Assembly: GCF_001420695.1 (NCBI RefSeq)
Contig: NZ_LJJB01000013.1
Coordinates: 1,581,731 to 1,645,730 of the forward strand
DNA: 64,000 bases
Reading direction: 5' to 3'
DNA from: Brevibacillus choshinensis
GTDB lineage: Bacteria > Bacillota > Bacilli > Brevibacillales > Brevibacillaceae
Shown here in pieces: positions 8,034 to 16,422 of the stretch. The position numbers and the translations under genes were made by a program. Under the pieces are notes generated by a model, which saw nothing but the letters and a program-made list of their open reading frames with translations, made no database searches and had not been told where the DNA came from. Position 1 is the stretch's first letter. Each line of letters opens with the position of its first letter.

Positions 8034-9317
8034 CTACGATTGTTTGCCCGAAGAAATTTGAGAGATTTTGCTGAGAATCCCCAGTTTCGCTTGGCCAAAC
8101 TTGCTCGCTTTGATTGCATCGAGATCGTTTTTCTTCCTCTTCGCCGGTATCAGACCGTTCGGACGATACAACGCCACGAGAATCAGCATAATCCCAAAGA
8201 CGAGACGCTGGAACTTGGATGGGTCCAACTGGTTCGGCAGATTAATAATGCCGGACTGTTGCAGGGAATGCAGGAAGTTGGAGAACTCCTTCAACAGCTG
8301 CACCTGCAAGATCGTGACGAAGGCAGCTCCCAGTACAACACCTGGAATGCTACCGCTACCACCCAGAATAACCATGACGAGAATCCCGATCGATTCCATC
8401 AACGTGAAGGAAGTAGGGTCGATAAAGGTCTGCTTCGCTGCGAAAATAACGCCTACCACACCCGCAAAGGATGCACCTGTAGCAAATGCAGCGAGCTTGG
8501 TATTCAAGAGCGAAATCCCCATGGATTGGGCTGCCAGCTCGTCTTCACGAACGGCAATCCACGCACGCCCCAGACGGGAGTGCTCAAAGCGGATATTTGC
8601 CAGCACGATGAAGGCAATGACGAACAACACGATAAAATAGAAGTAGAACGGTGTCCCCATTTTGAGGCCAAACAACTCCGGTGACGGAATGGGAGTGATC
8701 CCTTGTGGACCATTCGTGATGTTGATCGGTTTGTCCAGGTTATTGAAAATGATCCGGATAATTTCTCCGAAACCCAGTGTAACGATAGCCAGATAATCCC
8801 CTTTTACACGTAGTACGGGCAAACCGAGCAATACCCCAAATACGGCTGCGACAATCAATCCGACAATGAGGAACGGCCAGAACCATTCACCGTTCAGCGG
8901 AAACAGGTTGCCTGCAATAAATTCATTCGCCTGCGATGTGGAAAAAATCGCGTAGGCATACGCCCCTGCAGCAAAGAACGCTACATATCCCAGGTCAAGC
9001 AATCCAGCAAAACCTACTACGATATTCAGACCGAGTGCCATCGCCACGTAGATTCCTACCTGTGAGGCTACCTCCATGTAATAGCGATTGTCCCCCGCTA
9101 CCAGCGGAATGACAATCAGGAGCACGGCTGCCCCAATCACCATTTTGATCGCTTTAGATGCATTCGTGTAATAGACCAGAACGATGGAAGAAAGAATTCC
9201 CAAGAACGCGATTACTGACTTATCCATGAAGTGCAGGGAGGCAGCAAATACGGCGATCCAAATCAGCGTGACGACAAGAGGAATGCCATTGAACGATTTC
9301 CATTTCATGTTTGCCAT
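8034..9317 (-). CDS. livM: Branched-chain amino acid ABC transporter permease LivM
   Basis: About 427 residues with roughly ten membrane helices and the LivM core (GGYVAFFAAGAYAYA-like region, LPVLRVKGDYLAIVTLGFGEIIRI, NGPQGI). The N-terminus carries extra hydrophobic segments compared with short LivM forms. ATG 9317 is preferred because AGGTG lies 6 bases upstream; a GTG at 9326, directly after the livH stop, is the alternative. It forms the channel with LivH. Confidence 0.93.
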   Translation of the reverse strand: MANMKWKSFNGIPLVVTLIWIAVFAASLHFMDKSVIAFLGILSSIVLVYYTNASKAIKMVIGAAVLLIVIPLVAGDNRYYMEVASQVGIYVAMALGLNIVVGFAGLLDLGYVAFFAAGAYAYAIFSTSQANEFIAGNLFPLNGEWFWPFLIVGLIVAAVFGVLLGLPVLRVKGDYLAIVTLGFGEIIRIIFNNLDKPINITNGPQGITPIPSPELFGLKMGTPFYFYFIVLFVIAFIVLANIRFEHSRLGRAWIAVREDELAAQSMGISLLNTKLAAFATGASFAGVVGVIFAAKQTFIDPTSFTLMESIGILVMVILGGSGSIPGVVLGAAFVTILQVQLLKEFSNFLHSLQQSGIINLPNQLDPSKFQRLVFGIMLILVALYRPNGLIPAKRKKNDLDAIKASKFGQAKLGILSKISQISSGKQS

Positions 9318-9326
9318 CGGATTCAC

Positions 9327-10280
9327 CTACACTTTCTCTTTCACAGCTTCGCCAAACAGCCCTTCTGGCTTGAAGAGAAGCACGAGGATTAGAATACTAA
9401 AAGCAAACACGTCTTTGTACTCGGCACCGAAAGCACCATTGGTTAATGGTCCCATGTAGGCACCTGAGAGAGATTCCAGTAATCCGAGCAGTACGCCACC
9501 CACCATCGCGCCGCGCAGGTTGCCGATTCCGCCCAAGACTGCAGCAGTAAAGGCCTTTAGCCCGAGAATAAAACCGATATACGGGTCGATCGTACCGTAG
9601 TTTTGTGCAAACAACACGCCTGTCGCTCCACCAAGACTGGAGCCAATCAAGAATGTCAGCATGATCACTTTGTCTACATTTATAGTCATCAGCGATGCCG
9701 TGTTTCTGTCTTGTGCCACGGCACGCATGGCGATTCCCCACTTTGTTTTATTCACAAACAGAGTCAATGCCACCATCATTACAATTGCGAGCACAATGAC
9801 AACCAAGCCTTTTGCCGGAATGGTTGCAATACCGCCAAGAGAGATCGGACTAGTGAAAAGAGTAGGAGTGTTCAGATAAAACTCATTACGAGCCAGCGCT
9901 TCCGTAAAACGAACAAGGTCTTGCAGCAAAAACGATACACCAATTGCTGAAATCAGTGGAACCAATCGCGGAGCCCCTCGAAGTGGTCGATAGGCGACCC
10001 TCTCAATCAAGACCCCCAATCCCCCTGTCAGAACCATCGCAATGACAAGAGTCATAAATAGTGCGACAAACGGATTCATTCCTTCCAGTGCACCCAATGC
10101 GTCGGTAATCAGCAATACCTCTGTTCCGACAAAGGCACCCACCATGAAAATTTCACCATGAGCAAAGTTGATAAATTCCAAAATCCCGTAAACCATGGTG
10201 TAGCCTAGTGCCACGACAGCGTACATGAAGCCAAGTGTTAAACCGTCAACCAACACCTGAGGCAAAATGTTGAGCAACAT
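9327..10280 (-). CDS. livH: Branched-chain amino acid ABC transporter permease LivH
   Basis: About 317 residues and eight to nine membrane helices, with the LivH signatures GYTMVYGILEFINFAHGEIFMVGAF-like (first helices), YRPLRGAPRLVPLISAIG and GLKAFTAAVLGGIGNLRGAM. ATG 10280 starts the classical LivH N-terminus (LLNILPQVLVDGLTLG) with GAGGGATGGGA upstream. It is separated from livJ by 152 bases that hold a hairpin likely to trim downstream expression. Confidence 0.95.
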   Translation of the reverse strand: MLLNILPQVLVDGLTLGFMYAVVALGYTMVYGILEFINFAHGEIFMVGAFVGTEVLLITDALGALEGMNPFVALFMTLVIAMVLTGGLGVLIERVAYRPLRGAPRLVPLISAIGVSFLLQDLVRFTEALARNEFYLNTPTLFTSPISLGGIATIPAKGLVVIVLAIVMMVALTLFVNKTKWGIAMRAVAQDRNTASLMTINVDKVIMLTFLIGSSLGGATGVLFAQNYGTIDPYIGFILGLKAFTAAVLGGIGNLRGAMVGGVLLGLLESLSGAYMGPLTNGAFGAEYKDVFAFSILILVLLFKPEGLFGEAVKEKV

Positions 10281-10354
10281 GCTTTCCCATCCCTCATTTC
10301 TTCGTAAACTTGTAGAAATTTTCTGCATTCACTATTAGTAAATGACGAATGCCC

Positions 10355-10389
10355 ATAAAAGTAGGGGCGCACATCGCGTGTCGCCCCTG
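10355..10389 (-). terminator. Attenuating hairpin between livJ and livH
   Basis: On the minus strand AGGGGCG-loop-CGCCCCT is followed by the weak U-tract ACTTTTATG. In binding-protein operons such a hairpin usually ends most transcripts after the binding-protein gene and lets a fraction read on into the permease genes. Confidence 0.6.
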
Positions 10390-10432
10390 GTTTGGATGAG
10401 GCTGTAAGATAAGATCTACGATGTCTGGTGTA

Positions 10433-11695
10433 TTACTGTGCCTTACCTACAAAGTTGGATTTGTCCTTGTCATACTTATAAATGAATACGTCTGCGTTTG
10501 TGTTGTCACCCTTGTCATCAAAGGTAACTTTGGTAAATTGACCTTGGAAATCTTTGGTTTTGTGTACAGCATCGAGGACTTGCTCGCGAGTAGGCTTTTT
10601 GCCGCCATTCGCTTTGATGGCTTCCAATACTCCGTTCAAGATAACGTTCATCGAGTCAAATCCGTAAACGGAATACGTTTCTAGAGGCTTGTTCGTGGTT
10701 TTCTTGTACTCATCTGCCCATTTCTTACCCTCTTCGGTTTGTGTCACGTCACCCGCAACAGACGTGAATACGACACCTTCAACGGCAGGACCGGCAATTT
10801 TAATCATATCAGATGAGTCCAAGCCATCGCCACCCATAAAATATCCTTTGTAGCCTTTTTCACGTGCTTGTTTTATTAGGATACCACCTTCAGGGTACAA
10901 ACCGCCAAAAAAGATAATATCTGGATTTTTTGCTGTAACTTGGTTGAGGACAGCACTATAGTCTTTTTCTCCTTGTGTGATGCCTTCATAGCCAAGCATT
11001 TGCACGCCATCTTTTTCAAATTGCATTTTGACTTGATCGCCCAGACCTTGACCGTAAGCTGTCTTGTCGTGGATGATGAAAGCCGTTTTTACGCCCAAAG
11101 TGTTCTTTGCGTACATCGCTGCTTTCGGTCCTTGCGCGTCGTCACGAGCGCAAATACGGTGTACCGTTTTCTTGCCTTCTTCCGTCAACTTGACCGCGGT
11201 ATTCGCTGGCGATACCATGACCAGTTTGCCTTCTTCGTACTTCACAGACGAAGGGATAGCAACACCGGAGTTCAAGTGTCCGACAACGCCGTAAACATCA
11301 GGATCGGAAATCAACATTTCTGCGTTTGATACCCCGATTTTCGGGTCTGCCTGGTCATCCTGAGGGAAGAGTTGGACGTCGAAGCCTAATGCCTTGAATT
11401 CTTCCTTGCGGTGGTTCAGCGCGTACTCAGCACCTGTTTTGATTGCGTCGCCGAGAGAGGATTGATTCCCGGAAAGTGGAGTTTGCGTCGCAATCTTGAT
11501 GACTCCACCGTTTGCAGGTGCAGTACTTCCGCCACTGCTGCCAGAGTTACTGCTCGGTTGAGTCTGTGCTGGCGGCTGACTTCCACCGCTCGCACTGTTT
11601 CCTCCTGAAGAGCTGTTACCACCCGCGCAACCAGTTAATGCAACGCTTGCTACCAATACCGCAGATAGAATGCTGATGTGAGAGCGCTTTTTCAT
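10433..11695 (-). CDS. livJ: Branched-chain amino acid ABC transporter substrate-binding lipoprotein
   Basis: This 420-residue exported protein has a Lys/Arg-rich signal peptide and lipobox ALTGC (Cys about residue 23). A Gly/Ser/Gln-rich linker (about 25-62) precedes a type I periplasmic-binding fold that begins with IKIATQTPLSGNQSSLG and includes GVVGHLNSGVAIPSS and FFGGLYPEGGILIKQ. It is first in the liv operon and delivers substrate to LivHM outside the membrane. Its promoter lies about 140 bases upstream with a long leader. Confidence 0.95.
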   Translation of the reverse strand: MKKRSHISILSAVLVASVALTGCAGGNSSSGGNSASGGSQPPAQTQPSSNSGSSGGSTAPANGGVIKIATQTPLSGNQSSLGDAIKTGAEYALNHRKEEFKALGFDVQLFPQDDQADPKIGVSNAEMLISDPDVYGVVGHLNSGVAIPSSVKYEEGKLVMVSPANTAVKLTEEGKKTVHRICARDDAQGPKAAMYAKNTLGVKTAFIIHDKTAYGQGLGDQVKMQFEKDGVQMLGYEGITQGEKDYSAVLNQVTAKNPDIIFFGGLYPEGGILIKQAREKGYKGYFMGGDGLDSSDMIKIAGPAVEGVVFTSVAGDVTQTEEGKKWADEYKKTTNKPLETYSVYGFDSMNVILNGVLEAIKANGGKKPTREQVLDAVHKTKDFQGQFTKVTFDDKGDNTNADVFIYKYDKDKSNFVGKAQ

Positions 11696-11828
11696 GCGGA
11701 ATTGAATCCCCCTTTAATAATTCTTTATTTTTTGTTTTCCCAAAACCATTTCGTCCATTTACCTGGTTGCGACTTTGTAAGCACTTCTTCTGTTAGGTAT
11801 AAAGATAGATATGGCCCGGTTCTTCTTT

Positions 11829-11856
11829 ATTGTAAAATAAATCGAAAAATTTACAA
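11829..11856 (-). promoter_or_regulatory. Probable livJ promoter
   Basis: On the minus strand TTGTAA (11856-11851), a 16-base spacer and TACAAT (11834-11829) form a sigma-A-like promoter. This gives a leader of roughly 125 bases before the livJ start. Confidence 0.45.
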
Positions 11857-11931
11857 GAGAAAAAATATAATTTATAGATACATGTTTAACAGATACATAC
11901 TCAACATTTTTGGAATTTAATTGAAATCAAA

Positions 11932-11943
11932 ATGATATATCAT
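11932..11943. promoter_or_regulatory. Perfect 12-bp palindrome upstream of the livJ promoter
   Basis: ATGATATATCAT is a perfect palindrome about 80 bases upstream of the proposed livJ -35 box in otherwise AT-rich sequence. It could be an operator; the protein is unknown. Short AT-rich palindromes also arise by chance. Confidence 0.3.
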
Positions 11944-11975
11944 TACTTTATCGTAGTGAAGCATTAACGTTATAA

Positions 11976-12006
11976 ATAAAAAAACTTCCACTCAAGTGAG
12001 CGGAAG
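11976..12006 (-). terminator. Terminator overlapping the stop of the adenine-deaminase-like gene
   Basis: CTTCCGCTCACTTGAGTGGAAG on the minus strand folds into a hairpin followed by TTTTTTTA. The stop codon itself lies in the stem. Confidence 0.75.
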
Positions 12007-13746
12007 AGATGGGACTACGATATGGCCCGTTTTGACATCGACGATTCCATCTGCCGTCAATCTTGCGTAGGGCAGGTGTGTCGCGGTAAAAAACAGGATG
12101 GAGTACAGCGGATCGAGATGAATATGTCCTTTTCCCCGAATCTTTTCAATCAATGCTTCCGCCATGCTGATAACCTCGTCCATAGGCGCTGCGGAGAACT
12201 TCCCTGCTAATGGTAGCGGGCACTCACAAGCGACGTCTCCCGCATCGAGAAGGACTACGCCACCGCCGATTTCCCTGACACGTTCCAGGGCAACCATCAT
12301 CGCCTCTGGATCACGCCCGATGACGACCCAATCCCCCGAAGCGGTGTACGTGCTGGCCAAGCCTTGCAAATCACGCCCATACCCGCGCAGCACCGCCAGA
12401 CTTCTTCTTCGCCCTACAGGATCCACACTCACGATCAATGCTAGCTCTGGATCGTCCTTGATCGTCACAAAGCCCTCTTCGTCTACGGGGAGCTCCTCCA
12501 TTTCCAACCGGGTAATCACTGCATTTAACATGTGCAGTACAGGAGTTTTTCCTTCTATTGGTCGCAAACGGAACCAGTCCGCACTCGCTCGGTCCTCCAA
12601 TACATCGACCGTTGGGAACGAGTAGTCCTCCCATTTCGGCTCAACGGTAGGAACGAGCAGCTCTCCATTTTGTGCAGCGCGTTGACCATTGGCAAATACT
12701 ACGACAGGCGTAGGATCATCTTTGGCGGTTAATAGCAGCATGTCAGCGATTCGACCTGGCGCGATCCCACCGATCTCCGCGTCAAGCCCGTAGTAAACGG
12801 CCGGATTTAACGTCGCCATCACGTATGCCTCTTCGGGAGGCATGCCTGCTTCGATCGCGACTCGGATCGTGCCGTCCATGAGGCCATTCCTGTGCATCGG
12901 TGGCGTGCTGCCGTCGGAGGTCAGCATCATCCGTGGTGACCACGGAAGCCCCAGCTCCAGCCACCCTTTTACTAGCTCAGGTAAGTCTGGACGAATGGAG
13001 GAATGCCGCATGGTTGCGTACATGCCCAACTGGAGTCGTTGCAACAGATCCTGTGCGGTAATCCCTTCATGGCAGGCAGTTATTCCTGCAGCCGCTGCTG
13101 CGTTCAACGTCTCTGCAGATGCACCAGGGTGGTGACCTTCCATTCGTTTGCCCAAATCACGCGTGTGCTTTAGCCCATAGAGCAGCTTTTCATCTTCAGC
13201 TAACACACCTGGCCAGTTGGTTAACTCTCCTCCCTGTATCACGAGGGGATGCTCTAGCATACGCGTCAAACCCTCACGTGTAAATTGCGGATGGTCTTTC
13301 CCCGTCTGCGGATCGAGCCGCCCCCAGAAATATTGCTTCACTGGATGAGCATCGAGCGACTCCATAATCGCTTTGACTTGTTCAAAAGGAAGGTTCATCA
13401 GCATCAGCGTATCGGAAACCAGCGCTGTCGTACCTCTTTGCAAAGCGAAATCAGCAAGCGAATACGGATTGTACCATTGAAAAGGGTGTGCATGCGGCTC
13501 GAAATACCCCGGAACCAGAAAGTGTCCTGTAGCATCGATTATTTCCGTATGCTCATCCACCATAGGTTCCTTTTCTCCCACATACGCAATTCGTTCGCCC
13601 GCCGTGACGACATGGCTGCTCTGCCATGACTTTGTATAGACATTCAACACTTGTGCGCCCTTGATCCACATACTAGCTGGCGCCAAGCGTCTGCTAACGC
13701 GAATCAAGTGAAGATACGCCTCCGTAGTTAATGATCGTACCCGCAT
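11992..13746 (-). CDS. Adenine deaminase family amidohydrolase (YerA-like)
   Basis: About 584 residues from ATG 13746, which is preceded by GGGAGGAGAGGG. The N-terminal amidohydrolase barrel has the metal-binding HxH in GYFEPHAHPFQWYNP, further ligands in GHHPGAS and TACHEG, and the Asp in MLTSDGST; the C-terminal adenine-deaminase domain ends near DVACECPLPLAG. The whole pattern matches B. subtilis YerA, a paralogue of adenine deaminase AdeC. It would convert adenine (or a related ring) to hypoxanthine in the cytoplasm. Monocistronic, with its own terminator. Confidence 0.85.
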   Translation of the reverse strand: MRVRSLTTEAYLHLIRVSRRLAPASMWIKGAQVLNVYTKSWQSSHVVTAGERIAYVGEKEPMVDEHTEIIDATGHFLVPGYFEPHAHPFQWYNPYSLADFALQRGTTALVSDTLMLMNLPFEQVKAIMESLDAHPVKQYFWGRLDPQTGKDHPQFTREGLTRMLEHPLVIQGGELTNWPGVLAEDEKLLYGLKHTRDLGKRMEGHHPGASAETLNAAAAAGITACHEGITAQDLLQRLQLGMYATMRHSSIRPDLPELVKGWLELGLPWSPRMMLTSDGSTPPMHRNGLMDGTIRVAIEAGMPPEEAYVMATLNPAVYYGLDAEIGGIAPGRIADMLLLTAKDDPTPVVVFANGQRAAQNGELLVPTVEPKWEDYSFPTVDVLEDRASADWFRLRPIEGKTPVLHMLNAVITRLEMEELPVDEEGFVTIKDDPELALIVSVDPVGRRRSLAVLRGYGRDLQGLASTYTASGDWVVIGRDPEAMMVALERVREIGGGVVLLDAGDVACECPLPLAGKFSAAPMDEVISMAEALIEKIRGKGHIHLDPLYSILFFTATHLPYARLTADGIVDVKTGHIVVPSLPLT

Positions 13747-13910
13747 TTCGCCCTCTCCTCCCAACTGAATGCTCATTCACTTACATCCTTACTCCTTCGC
13801 CGTGTGGAAGCGTAGTCCTGCTCTTGCGCTAGTAACAATTTCCGGGGGTGCTTTCCCCTCCAACGAAGCAGACTAGCTCTAGAAGAAGGATTCGATAGGA
13901 GGCAGATACG

Positions 13911-14447
13911 ATGCATAAAAACGTCGGGACAACAGACGCCATCATCCGAATAACCGGGGGTTTGCTGGGACTTGCTTACGGCATAGGCAAAATGAGTAGA
14001 CGGCCGTACAACGCACCGTGGCTTTTGATGACCTTTTCCGCCATGAAGGTTGCTGAGGGTGTCACAAGAAATTGTCTGATGTACCGGGCACTCGGGATCA
14101 ACACCCGCTCCGAAAAAGGGATGCAGAACATCATGGATCAGGCAAAGAGTAAGGGCGTGCAAATGGTCATGAAACAGGTAGCTCGTACCATGAACGCTAG
14201 AAAAGATGAAAGCACACAGGCGAGCAGCAGCCCTCAACAGCACAGCGCTACCTCTGCAAGACAAGAAAGCTCCTCCCACTCAAGAGGACACAGACTGTCT
14301 GCCGAAGATGAACAATTGGAAAAGGCTGCACGAGAGTTCATCTCGTTCCGCTCTGAGGACAAAGAATCAAAAAATACAACTTCACAAGTGAAGAGTCAGT
14401 CTGAGAGCTACAGTCAGGAAGAACATCGGTATCCAACCTATTCTTAG
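13911..14447 (+). CDS. DUF2892 (YgaP-like) membrane protein with long polar tail
   Basis: Of 178 residues, the first 65 contain two short hydrophobic segments (DAIIRITGGLLGLAYGIGK and LLMTFSAMKVAEGVT) with the NxGxxD...R pattern and Cys of DUF2892 proteins. The remaining about 110 residues are polar, Ser/Gln/Glu-rich and probably disordered, which is unusual for a family normally near 65 residues. AGGAGG precedes the start. A 48-residue membrane protein gene follows after 12 bases, so the two are probably co-expressed. Function unknown. Confidence 0.7.
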   Translation: MHKNVGTTDAIIRITGGLLGLAYGIGKMSRRPYNAPWLLMTFSAMKVAEGVTRNCLMYRALGINTRSEKGMQNIMDQAKSKGVQMVMKQVARTMNARKDESTQASSSPQQHSATSARQESSSHSRGHRLSAEDEQLEKAAREFISFRSEDKESKNTTSQVKSQSESYSQEEHRYPTYS

Positions 14448-14459
14448 GAGGCTATACCT

Positions 14460-14606
14460 ATGATAAGCGGTATGAAAAACGGTACTCCGCTTTATGAATG
14501 GCTATCCCACAATTTTTTTGTTATCGCCGCTGTGATTGGCGTGATTGCCGTGATGGGTTATTTTGCTTACAACATCTCACGGAAAAAAGGAAGATACCGC
14601 CAGTGA
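14460..14606 (+). CDS. Small single-helix membrane protein (48 aa)
   Basis: ATG 14460 lies 8 bases after TAGGAGG. The product has a polar start, one hydrophobic helix (FFVIAAVIGVIAVMGYFAY, about residues 19-37) and a basic end SRKKGRYRQ, a clear positive-inside anchor. It follows the DUF2892 gene by 12 bases and its stop codon is inside a terminator, so it ends that operon. No family recognised. Confidence 0.65.
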   Translation: MISGMKNGTPLYEWLSHNFFVIAAVIGVIAVMGYFAYNISRKKGRYRQ

Positions 14607-14628
14607 TCGTGGCGGTACTTTTTTCTTT
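14594..14628 (+). terminator. Terminator after the 48-aa membrane protein
   Basis: TACCGCCA / TGGCGGTA with a 7-base loop is followed by CTTTTTTCTTTTC. Confidence 0.8.
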
Positions 14629-14669
14629 TCAAAATTACTTGATTAGCATATAATTGTCAAAGCAACTAT
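14626..14669 (+). promoter_or_regulatory. Promoter and MarR-type operator of the MarR-MFS pair
   Basis: TTTTCA (14626-14631) and TATAAT (14649-14654) are 17 bases apart. An imperfect inverted repeat ATAATTG-N6-CAACTAT (14650-14669, one mismatch in seven) overlaps the -10 box, a typical position for a MarR dimer that represses its own operon. Confidence 0.55.
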
Positions 14670-14693
14670 TTTTCACGAAAGAAGGATGTACCC

Positions 14694-15137
14694 TTGACTG
14701 ACCATTGGCAGGATGAATCGATTGGATTTCTAATGGGGAAAACGTACCGAAAAATCGTTATGCATGTCACCACACATTTACGGGAGTTCGATCTGACCCC
14801 GGAGCAATTCTCTGTCTTGTTTTGCTTAAGCAAACAAGAAGGCATCAATCAAAAGGAACTTGCGCTTCGCACCGCCAAAGACCAGCCCACCATCACTCGG
14901 ATTCTTGACGTACTAGCCAAAAAAGGATTTATCGAGAAAAAGACGAGCGATACTGATCGGCGCGCCTTTCTGCTCATGCTCTCCTCAAAAGGACGGGAAT
15001 GGATTGAGCTGGCATCTCCCGCAGAAGCCAAAGCTATAGCAGAGGTAGTCGATGGAATGAGTCAAGAGGAGCTCCACGTATTGAGACAGACCCTATTGCA
15101 AATCGCCGACAACGTAAACAGACATACCAAAGAATAG
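14694..15137 (+). CDS. MarR family transcriptional regulator
   Basis: This 147-residue protein starts at TTG 14694 behind GAAGGATG. The winged-helix core includes LTPEQFSVLFCLSKQEGINQKELA (helices 2-3), TARTAKDQPTITRILDVLAKKGFIE-like recognition helix and the DTDRRAFLLMLSSKGRE wing. It is followed after 11 bases by an MFS exporter gene, the usual MarR-target layout, and probably represses it until a ligand binds. An inverted repeat overlaps the promoter. Confidence 0.92.
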   Translation: MTDHWQDESIGFLMGKTYRKIVMHVTTHLREFDLTPEQFSVLFCLSKQEGINQKELALRTAKDQPTITRILDVLAKKGFIEKKTSDTDRRAFLLMLSSKGREWIELASPAEAKAIAEVVDGMSQEELHVLRQTLLQIADNVNRHTKE

Positions 15138-15148
15138 GAGTGTCAACA

Positions 15149-16363
15149 TTGGGAGAACAGAGAGAGAAACTGTGGTCGAAGGATTTCGTCCTCATTACTG
15201 TGAGCAATTTGTTTTTATTTCTGATCGTTCAAATGCAATTACCTACCTTTCCTACTTATGCGAAAGAAACTTACTTAGCTAATGATTTTGTAGCAGGCTT
15301 AACTGCCAGCTTTTTTGCTTTGGGTGCCATTGTTGCCCGAATTTTCACGGGTGAATTACTGAAGACCAAGAACAGTAAAGTCATATTGATTATCGGACTT
15401 TGTATCGTCGGGATTACGACAGCGGGTTACTACTGGACCGGCTCTATCGTGCTGTTACTGCTAATGCGCGCTCTGTTTGGTGCCGGATTCGGGATCAGCA
15501 GTACGACGCTTCCTACCATCGTTACGAACGCCATTCCTGCAAAAAGACTGGGCGAAGGCATGGGCTACTATGGTCTGTCTCAAAGCTTGGCCCAAGCATT
15601 GGGTCCGATGATCGGCCTTACCGTTTTGACGACATTCGGATTTGGATCAATGTTATCAGTCGGGGTGGCTTTCATCCTGTTGATCTTCCCGCTCACTTCC
15701 ATCATCCGCGCCTACAAACAGCCTACCCCTGGTGCTCATGCCCATGAGACTGGACTAAAGCGTTTTTATGACAAAAAAATCTTGCTTCCTGCCTTCCTTA
15801 ATTTCTGTATGTCCATCACATATGGAGGATTGGTGAGCTTTCTGGCCATATACGGAAAAGAAGCAAATATTGAACATATCAGTTGGTTTTTCCTTTGCAA
15901 CGCCATAGCCATCGTCCTTGTTCGTCCGATTGCAGGCAAGCTGTTCGATAAGAAAGGTCATATCGCCGTATTTCCCCCGGGAGCCATCTTGATCGCCCTC
16001 GGTCTGCTAGGTCTGTCCTACGTGAACAACAACGTGATTCTCATCATTTCTGCTCTGTTGTACGGCCTCGGGTATGGATGCATTCAGCCTTCCGCACAAG
16101 CGTGGATGGTCAAAGAAGTGAAACCAGAGCAAAGAGGCATGGCGAATGCATTCTTTTTGAATTCCATCGACTGCGGAATCGCTGTTGGCTCCATCTTGCT
16201 TGGAGTAATCGCTGCCCATTCGAGCTACGCCATGATGTATCGCTTATCTGCCTTGCTCATGGTGCTGTTTCTGATCGTGTATGCTCTTTCCCGGGTATTT
16301 GCAGCCAAAAAAAGCAAAAACACAGTCGTGACCGCTCCCGTCACTCAAAATATCGAAGCGTAA
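15149..16363 (+). CDS. Major facilitator superfamily transporter
   Basis: About 404 residues with twelve predicted membrane helices. TTG 15149 is preferred because AGGAG lies 8 bases upstream; GTG at 15140 would sit on top of that site. The family loop between helices 2 and 3 (ARIFTGELLKTKNSK) and motif-C-like Gly/Pro stretch are visible. Linked to a MarR regulator, it is probably a drug or metabolite exporter; the substrate cannot be read from the sequence. Confidence 0.88.
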   Translation: MGEQREKLWSKDFVLITVSNLFLFLIVQMQLPTFPTYAKETYLANDFVAGLTASFFALGAIVARIFTGELLKTKNSKVILIIGLCIVGITTAGYYWTGSIVLLLLMRALFGAGFGISSTTLPTIVTNAIPAKRLGEGMGYYGLSQSLAQALGPMIGLTVLTTFGFGSMLSVGVAFILLIFPLTSIIRAYKQPTPGAHAHETGLKRFYDKKILLPAFLNFCMSITYGGLVSFLAIYGKEANIEHISWFFLCNAIAIVLVRPIAGKLFDKKGHIAVFPPGAILIALGLLGLSYVNNNVILIISALLYGLGYGCIQPSAQAWMVKEVKPEQRGMANAFFLNSIDCGIAVGSILLGVIAAHSSYAMMYRLSALLMVLFLIVYALSRVFAAKKSKNTVVTAPVTQNIEA

Positions 16364-16373
16364 GAAGTATTGT

Positions 16374-16413
16374 AAAAAACAGCAGCCCAGGCATAGGTTT
16401 GCCTGGGCTGCTG
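16374..16413 (-). terminator. Terminator of the purHD block, convergent with the MFS gene
   Basis: A 13-bp perfect stem AGCAGCCCAGGCA / TGCCTGGGCTGCT is followed on the minus strand by TGTTTTTTAC. It lies between convergent stop codons and may also end the MFS transcript. Confidence 0.8.
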
Positions 16414-16422
16414 CTACTTTAT

